Source: Bacteroidia bacterium (GTDB lineage Bacteria; Bacteroidota; Bacteroidia; NS11-12g; UBA9320). From it: a DNA stretch of 8,990 bases. Numbering within the stretch: the stretch's first letter is position 1; each line of letters opens with the position of its first letter. The position numbers and the translations under genes were made by a program. Below, in pieces: positions 6,001 to 8,990 of the stretch. A model generated the notes under the pieces. That model was not told where the DNA came from. It worked only from the letters and a program-made list of their open reading frames with translations, and did not search any database. The stretch lies in the NCBI GenBank assembly GCA_022425465.1, contig JAKMFK010000285.1:1-8990 (forward strand). Reading direction: 5' to 3'.

Positions 6001-7941
6001 ATGAAATTGTATGTTTGTTGTGTCAATTTGAAACTTTCTATCGTCATAGTCAATTACAATGTAAAGCACTTCCTAGAGCAGTGTCTTAAATCTGTTTATC
6101 AAGCAATTCAAAATATTGAAGCGGAAGTATTTGTGGTAGACAACAACTCAATAGACGGTTCTCAAGATATGGTTCGCTCCTCATTCACTGATGTAAAGCT
6201 AATTGCTAACTCAAAAAATACTGGTTTTAGCACTGCAAATAACCAAGCGATAAAGGAATCCAAAGGAGAATATGTTTTGCTTCTCAATCCAGATACAGTT
6301 GTACCTGAAAACTGTTTCCAAGCCCTTCTTGAATTTGCCGTCAAAACACCCGACCTAGGTGGATGTGGAATACCCATGTATGACGGACAAGGAAATTACC
6401 TGCCTGAAAGTAAACGAGGTCTTCCTACTCCAGAAGTCGCTTTTTATAAGATGATTGGATTGAATAAACTCTTTCCAAAATCTAAAAAATTCGGAAAATA
6501 TCACCTTGGTTATCTAGCTCCTGATCAAAATCATGAAGTTGAGATTTTAGCTGGTGCATTTATGTTAATCCGTAAAAATGTTTTAGATAAAATTGGCTTG
6601 TTAGATGAGACCTTTTTTATGTATGGTGAGGATATTGATTTAAGCTATCGTATCACGAAAGCCGGTTGGAAAAACTATTATTTTGCAGGCTCACGAATCA
6701 TTCACTATAAAGGTGAAAGTACGAAAAAGCTCAGCACCAACTATGTAAAAGTATTTTACAAGGCTATGGTCATTTTCGCAGAGAAACATTACGCTGGAAG
6801 CAACCAAAAATTATTCAAACTCTTTATAAACATGGCCATTTATGGACGTGCTAGTCTCAGTCTGGTAAGCAACCTCATTCAACGATTTTGGATGGTTACA
6901 TTAGAGTCCATTCTCCTATTTGGTAGTTTATATCTACTTAAGGAATATTGGGAAGAGCACATCAAGGGAATCACTGCTTACCCCAAAGAAATGCTCACCA
7001 TCCACCTACCCTACTACACACTAATTTGGCTTTTAAGCATGGGTTTTAATGGGTCATATCAAGCTCCTTTTAATTTCAGTAAACTAATCCGAAGTATTCT
7101 CATGGGTACATTAATCATTCTAATGATTTATGGTTTACTCCCCAATCACTTACATTTTAGTAGAGGGATTATCCTATTTGGTACCTTGGTGGTAACTGCA
7201 GTCTTGTTTTCATGGAGATCACTTTACCATCTTTTGAAGTATAAAACACCTGACTTTTCTCAAAAATCGAATATAAAAAGTGTTTTAATTGGCAGTGAAA
7301 AAAAGTGGAGTGAACTATCCGAGATACTAAGTAGTTACCAAAAAAATTACCAACAAATTGGCTTTATATCTGACAAAAAAAGTGATTCACCTCATTGGTT
7401 GGGTACTCGAAAACAACTCAAAGAAATCATCCATATCTATGGTGTTAATGAATTGATTTTTAGCAACGAGACGGTGAGTACAAAATACACGATTCAAATC
7501 ATGAATGAATTAGGTCCAAACATCAATTATTTTACCATACCATCAGCTAGTAATTTTGTAATTGGAAGTCAATCAAAAAACTCCAATGGACTATACTTTG
7601 GTCAGCAAATCGAACTGAATTTAAGCAGAAATGAATACCGGTCTCAAAAGCGATTTTTTGATATTTTCACATCTCTCATCTTGATATTAATATCCCCATT
7701 CTTGATTTTATTTAAGAAGACTAGAGATAAATTGACTCATTCAATAGCAGTTTTATTCGGCAAAAAAACCTGGGTAGGATACGCTTCAAAAAGCAAGGAC
7801 CTACCAACTATCAAGCCAGGTGTTTACACAACAGACTATCAGTTAAAAGATAAAAGTAGTTCCTTCCAAAAGAATTTAGACCTACTATATGCTAAAAATT
7901 ACTCCGTTTATACGGATTTAAGAATCTTTTTATCCTGCTAA
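6001..7941 (+). CDS. GT2 glycosyltransferase fused to a truncated sugar-transferase-like membrane domain
   Basis: Membrane glycosyltransferase of 646 residues. The N-terminal GT-A domain (about 11-275) resembles rhamnosyltransferase-type GT2 enzymes: SIVIVNYN (13-20), VDNNSID (46-52), LLLNPDT (93-99) and YGEDIDLSYR (208-217). About four TM helices follow (298-315, 333-349, 364-381, 389-407). Next is a nucleotide-binding-like alpha/beta domain (about 425-520; SVLIGS, then GVNELIFSN) as found in polyprenyl glycosylphosphotransferases. The C-terminus keeps only the ends of the sugar-phosphate transferase domain: KRFFDIFTSLILILISP (550-566), WVGYASKSKDL (591-601), KPGVYT (605-610) and LYAKNYSVYTDLRIFL (629-644). 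The catalytic middle is missing, so only GT2 activity is predicted. An ATG at 6001 is used here; a TTG at 6028 would give MKLSIVIVNYN, the usual family N-terminus, and may be the true start. The 3' end overlaps convergent yqeY by 12 bp. Confidence 0.9.
   Translation: MKLYVCCVNLKLSIVIVNYNVKHFLEQCLKSVYQAIQNIEAEVFVVDNNSIDGSQDMVRSSFTDVKLIANSKNTGFSTANNQAIKESKGEYVLLLNPDTVVPENCFQALLEFAVKTPDLGGCGIPMYDGQGNYLPESKRGLPTPEVAFYKMIGLNKLFPKSKKFGKYHLGYLAPDQNHEVEILAGAFMLIRKNVLDKIGLLDETFFMYGEDIDLSYRITKAGWKNYYFAGSRIIHYKGESTKKLSTNYVKVFYKAMVIFAEKHYAGSNQKLFKLFINMAIYGRASLSLVSNLIQRFWMVTLESILLFGSLYLLKEYWEEHIKGITAYPKEMLTIHLPYYTLIWLLSMGFNGSYQAPFNFSKLIRSILMGTLIILMIYGLLPNHLHFSRGIILFGTLVVTAVLFSWRSLYHLLKYKTPDFSQKSNIKSVLIGSEKKWSELSEILSSYQKNYQQIGFISDKKSDSPHWLGTRKQLKEIIHIYGVNELIFSNETVSTKYTIQIMNELGPNINYFTIPSASNFVIGSQSKNSNGLYFGQQIELNLSRNEYRSQKRFFDIFTSLILILISPFLILFKKTRDKLTHSIAVLFGKKTWVGYASKSKDLPTIKPGVYTTDYQLKDKSSSFQKNLDLLYAKNYSVYTDLRIFLSC
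6010..6017 (+). promoter_or_regulatory. possible -7 box inside the ATG-TTG interval of the fusion gene
   Basis: TATGTTTG matches the Bacteroidota -7 consensus TAnnTTTG exactly and lies 10 nt before the alternative TTG start at 6028. The nearest -33-like element is TCTG at 5984-5987, 22 nt upstream and one base off, so support is weak. If real, the ATG at 6001 would not be transcribed and the TTG start would be used on a nearly leaderless message. Chance occurrence in AT-rich DNA is quite possible. Confidence 0.22.
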
Positions 7942-8379
7942 CAATCCCTTAACCATATCGGCAATCAACTTGCCATCAGCCTTCCCTTTTAGCTTGCCAT
8001 TAGCCATTCCCATGACCTTACCCATATCTTTCATACTAGTAGCCCCCAATTGTGAAATGATTGATTTTACCTCATTCTCGATTTCTTCAGGACTAAGTTG
8101 AGCTGGAAGAAATTTTTCAATTACAGATAATTCTTCCTCTTCTATTTTGGAGAGATCAGACCTCCCTTGTTCATTAAAAATCCGAATAGAATCCTTGCGT
8201 TGTTTTGCCATTTTGACAAGAGCTTCCATCTCATCCTTCTCAGTAACTTCTCCTCCTCCTTCTTGGGTTTGAAGTAATAGCAATGCAGCTTTAATTGCTC
8301 TCAAACCACGAAGCGTACTTTGGTCTTTCGCTTTCATCGCCTGCTTCATTTGGTCATTGATTTGTTCAGACAAACTCAT
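7930..8379 (-). CDS. yqeY: GatB/YqeY domain protein
   Basis: Soluble helical protein of 149 residues, the normal full length for the stand-alone YqeY family, which resembles the C-terminal tRNA-binding tail of the GatB subunit of Asp/Glu-tRNA amidotransferase. Family hallmarks visible are the N-terminal helix QMKQAMKAKD (10-19), LRGLRAIKAAL (23-33), the KQRKDSI segment (59-65), EKFLPAQLSPEEI (88-100) and the C-terminal GKVMGMANGKLKGKADGK (120-137). Its cellular role is not settled; a link to tRNA or translation is inferred from the GatB similarity. The start ATG (8377-8379) gives the standard N-terminus MSLSEQIND. The stop lies inside the last codons of the convergent plus-strand gene, a 12-bp overlap. 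It is 61 bp downstream of gcvT in the same direction, with a candidate promoter of its own. Confidence 0.95.
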   Translation of the reverse strand: MSLSEQINDQMKQAMKAKDQSTLRGLRAIKAALLLLQTQEGGGEVTEKDEMEALVKMAKQRKDSIRIFNEQGRSDLSKIEEEELSVIEKFLPAQLSPEEIENEVKSIISQLGATSMKDMGKVMGMANGKLKGKADGKLIADMVKGLLAG

Positions 8380-8383
8380 GGAG

Positions 8384-8414
8384 CAAATTTAATGAGAAAT
8401 AAGGAGGTATTAAA
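8384..8414 (-). promoter_or_regulatory. candidate Bacteroidota-type promoter for yqeY
   Basis: On the minus strand, TTTA (8414-8411) is followed after exactly 19 nt by TAAATTTG (8391-8384). This fits the Bacteroidota consensus TTTG-N19-TAnnTTTG with one mismatch in the -33 element and none in the -7 element. The -7 box ends only 4 nt before the yqeY ATG, so transcription would begin at or next to the start codon and give a leaderless or nearly leaderless mRNA. It is the best promoter match I found in the window, but it is short and the DNA is AT-rich. Confidence 0.4.
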
Positions 8415-8440
8415 TTTTTAAATGAAGATCAATTGAGGCT

Positions 8441-8990
8441 TTAATCTACAAATGGTAGTTTAACTACTTTGGCCTTAATCTTGTTTTTTCGAATCTGAAT
8501 GTAAAATTCTTCACCAATACTTGAGTTTGATGATGAAACATATCCCATTCCAATTGCTTTTCCGAGACTTGGGCTTTGCGTACCACTTGTTACCTCTCCA
8601 ATACAATTTTCGTTCATATCATAAATGGAATAATGTTGCCTGGGAATTCCCCTCTCCAACATCTCAAAACCCACCAGTTTTTTTTCTGGCCCATTGTCTT
8701 TGAGGTTTTTATGGTAATCTTGATTGTTAAATGGCTCACTAAATTTTGTAATCCAACCTAAACCTGCCTCAATTGGGGAAGTCTCATCATTGATATCATT
8801 ACCATATAAACAATACCCTTTCTCTAATCTAAGGGTATCTCTAGCTCCCAAACCACAGGGCACAATATCAAATTCCTCTCCAGCACTCATGATGGCATCC
8901 CATATCATTTCAGCTTCATGATTCCAAACATACAATTCGAAACCACCAGATCCTGTATAACCCGTGTTACTGATTACAACATCATCACTA
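8441..8990 (-). CDS. gcvT: glycine cleavage system T-protein (aminomethyltransferase), 5' end outside the window
   Basis: T-protein of the glycine cleavage system, a cytoplasmic enzyme that moves the aminomethyl carbon from lipoylated H-protein to tetrahydrofolate, forming methylenetetrahydrofolate and ammonia. The window holds the C-terminal 182 residues; the frame stays open to the right edge, so the N-terminal half and start are missing. Numbered from the first visible full codon, the family signatures are SNTGYTGSGGFELY (7-20), CGLGARDTLRLEKGYCLYGN (45-64) and SPIEAGLGWITKF (71-83), followed by the C-terminal barrel domain (GIPRQHYSIYD, IGEVTSGTQSPSLGKAIGMG) and the terminal KLPFVD. GYTGSGGFEL replaces the common GYTGEDGFE, a minor variation. 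An internal ATG at 8935 should not be taken as the start, because conserved sequence continues upstream. No gcvH or gcvP is visible. Confidence 0.96.
   Translation of the reverse strand, partial: SDDVVISNTGYTGSGGFELYVWNHEAEMIWDAIMSAGEEFDIVPCGLGARDTLRLEKGYCLYGNDINDETSPIEAGLGWITKFSEPFNNQDYHKNLKDNGPEKKLVGFEMLERGIPRQHYSIYDMNENCIGEVTSGTQSPSLGKAIGMGYVSSSNSSIGEEFYIQIRKNKIKAKVVKLPFVD

Noticed and set aside
8401..8408. Perfect Shine-Dalgarno-like AAGGAGGT on the plus strand, followed by an ATG at 8422.
   Set aside because: The frame from that ATG has only four codons (MKIN then stop) and both flanking genes run on the minus strand. The minus-strand copy resembles the 16S rRNA tail, but nothing suggests a function.
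8410..8436. AT-rich inverted repeat (TTAAA/TTTAA) and the palindrome TCAATTGA downstream of gcvT, considered as a terminator.
   Set aside because: The stem is only five A-T pairs with a two-base loop, and no GC-rich hairpin plus T-run is present.

Overview
The window looks like chromosomal DNA of a low-GC Bacteroidota bacterium, probably near the Flavobacteriales or Cytophagales. The main evidence is lineage-typical gene families: a BatA-type VWA membrane protein, a DUF4199 protein, a dihydroorotase-like protein of the kind seen in this phylum, and a GT2/sugar-transferase fusion. The genes have AT-rich leaders without Shine-Dalgarno sequences, and some use TTG starts. No RNA genes, insertion sequences, CRISPR arrays or phage genes were seen. 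The species cannot be named from this sequence.

Layout. From about 5903 leftward to the window edge lies a tightly packed minus-strand operon of five genes: a BatA-like VWA/TM protein, a dihydroorotase homologue that has lost nearly all metal ligands, a four-TM DUF4199 protein, a GtrB/DPM1-like GT2 glycosyltransferase with two C-terminal TM helices, and a GT4-type glycosyltransferase cut by the left edge. Junctions run from a 7-nt gap to an 8-nt overlap. Two junctions are best explained by TTG starts. A 97-bp divergent spacer separates this operon from one plus-strand gene (6001-7941), a membrane GT2 glycosyltransferase fused to a nucleotide-binding-like domain and a shortened sugar-phosphate transferase remnant. 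That gene ends in a 12-bp convergent overlap with minus-strand yqeY (GatB/YqeY family). Upstream of yqeY is the C-terminal half of gcvT (glycine cleavage T-protein), cut by the right edge.

How the genes may work together. Three of the eight genes are glycosyltransferases and two more are small or large inner-membrane proteins, so the centre of the window looks like an envelope glycan or glycolipid module. The GT2 plus DUF4199 pair resembles in layout the GtrB glycosyltransferase/GtrA flippase pair, which is an inference from architecture only. The dihydroorotase-like protein is predicted to be a pseudoenzyme with a structural or regulatory role. yqeY and gcvT are housekeeping genes with no evident link to the module. 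The most interesting material is the pseudo-dihydroorotase within an envelope operon and the fusion protein whose phosphoglycosyltransferase core has been cut out.
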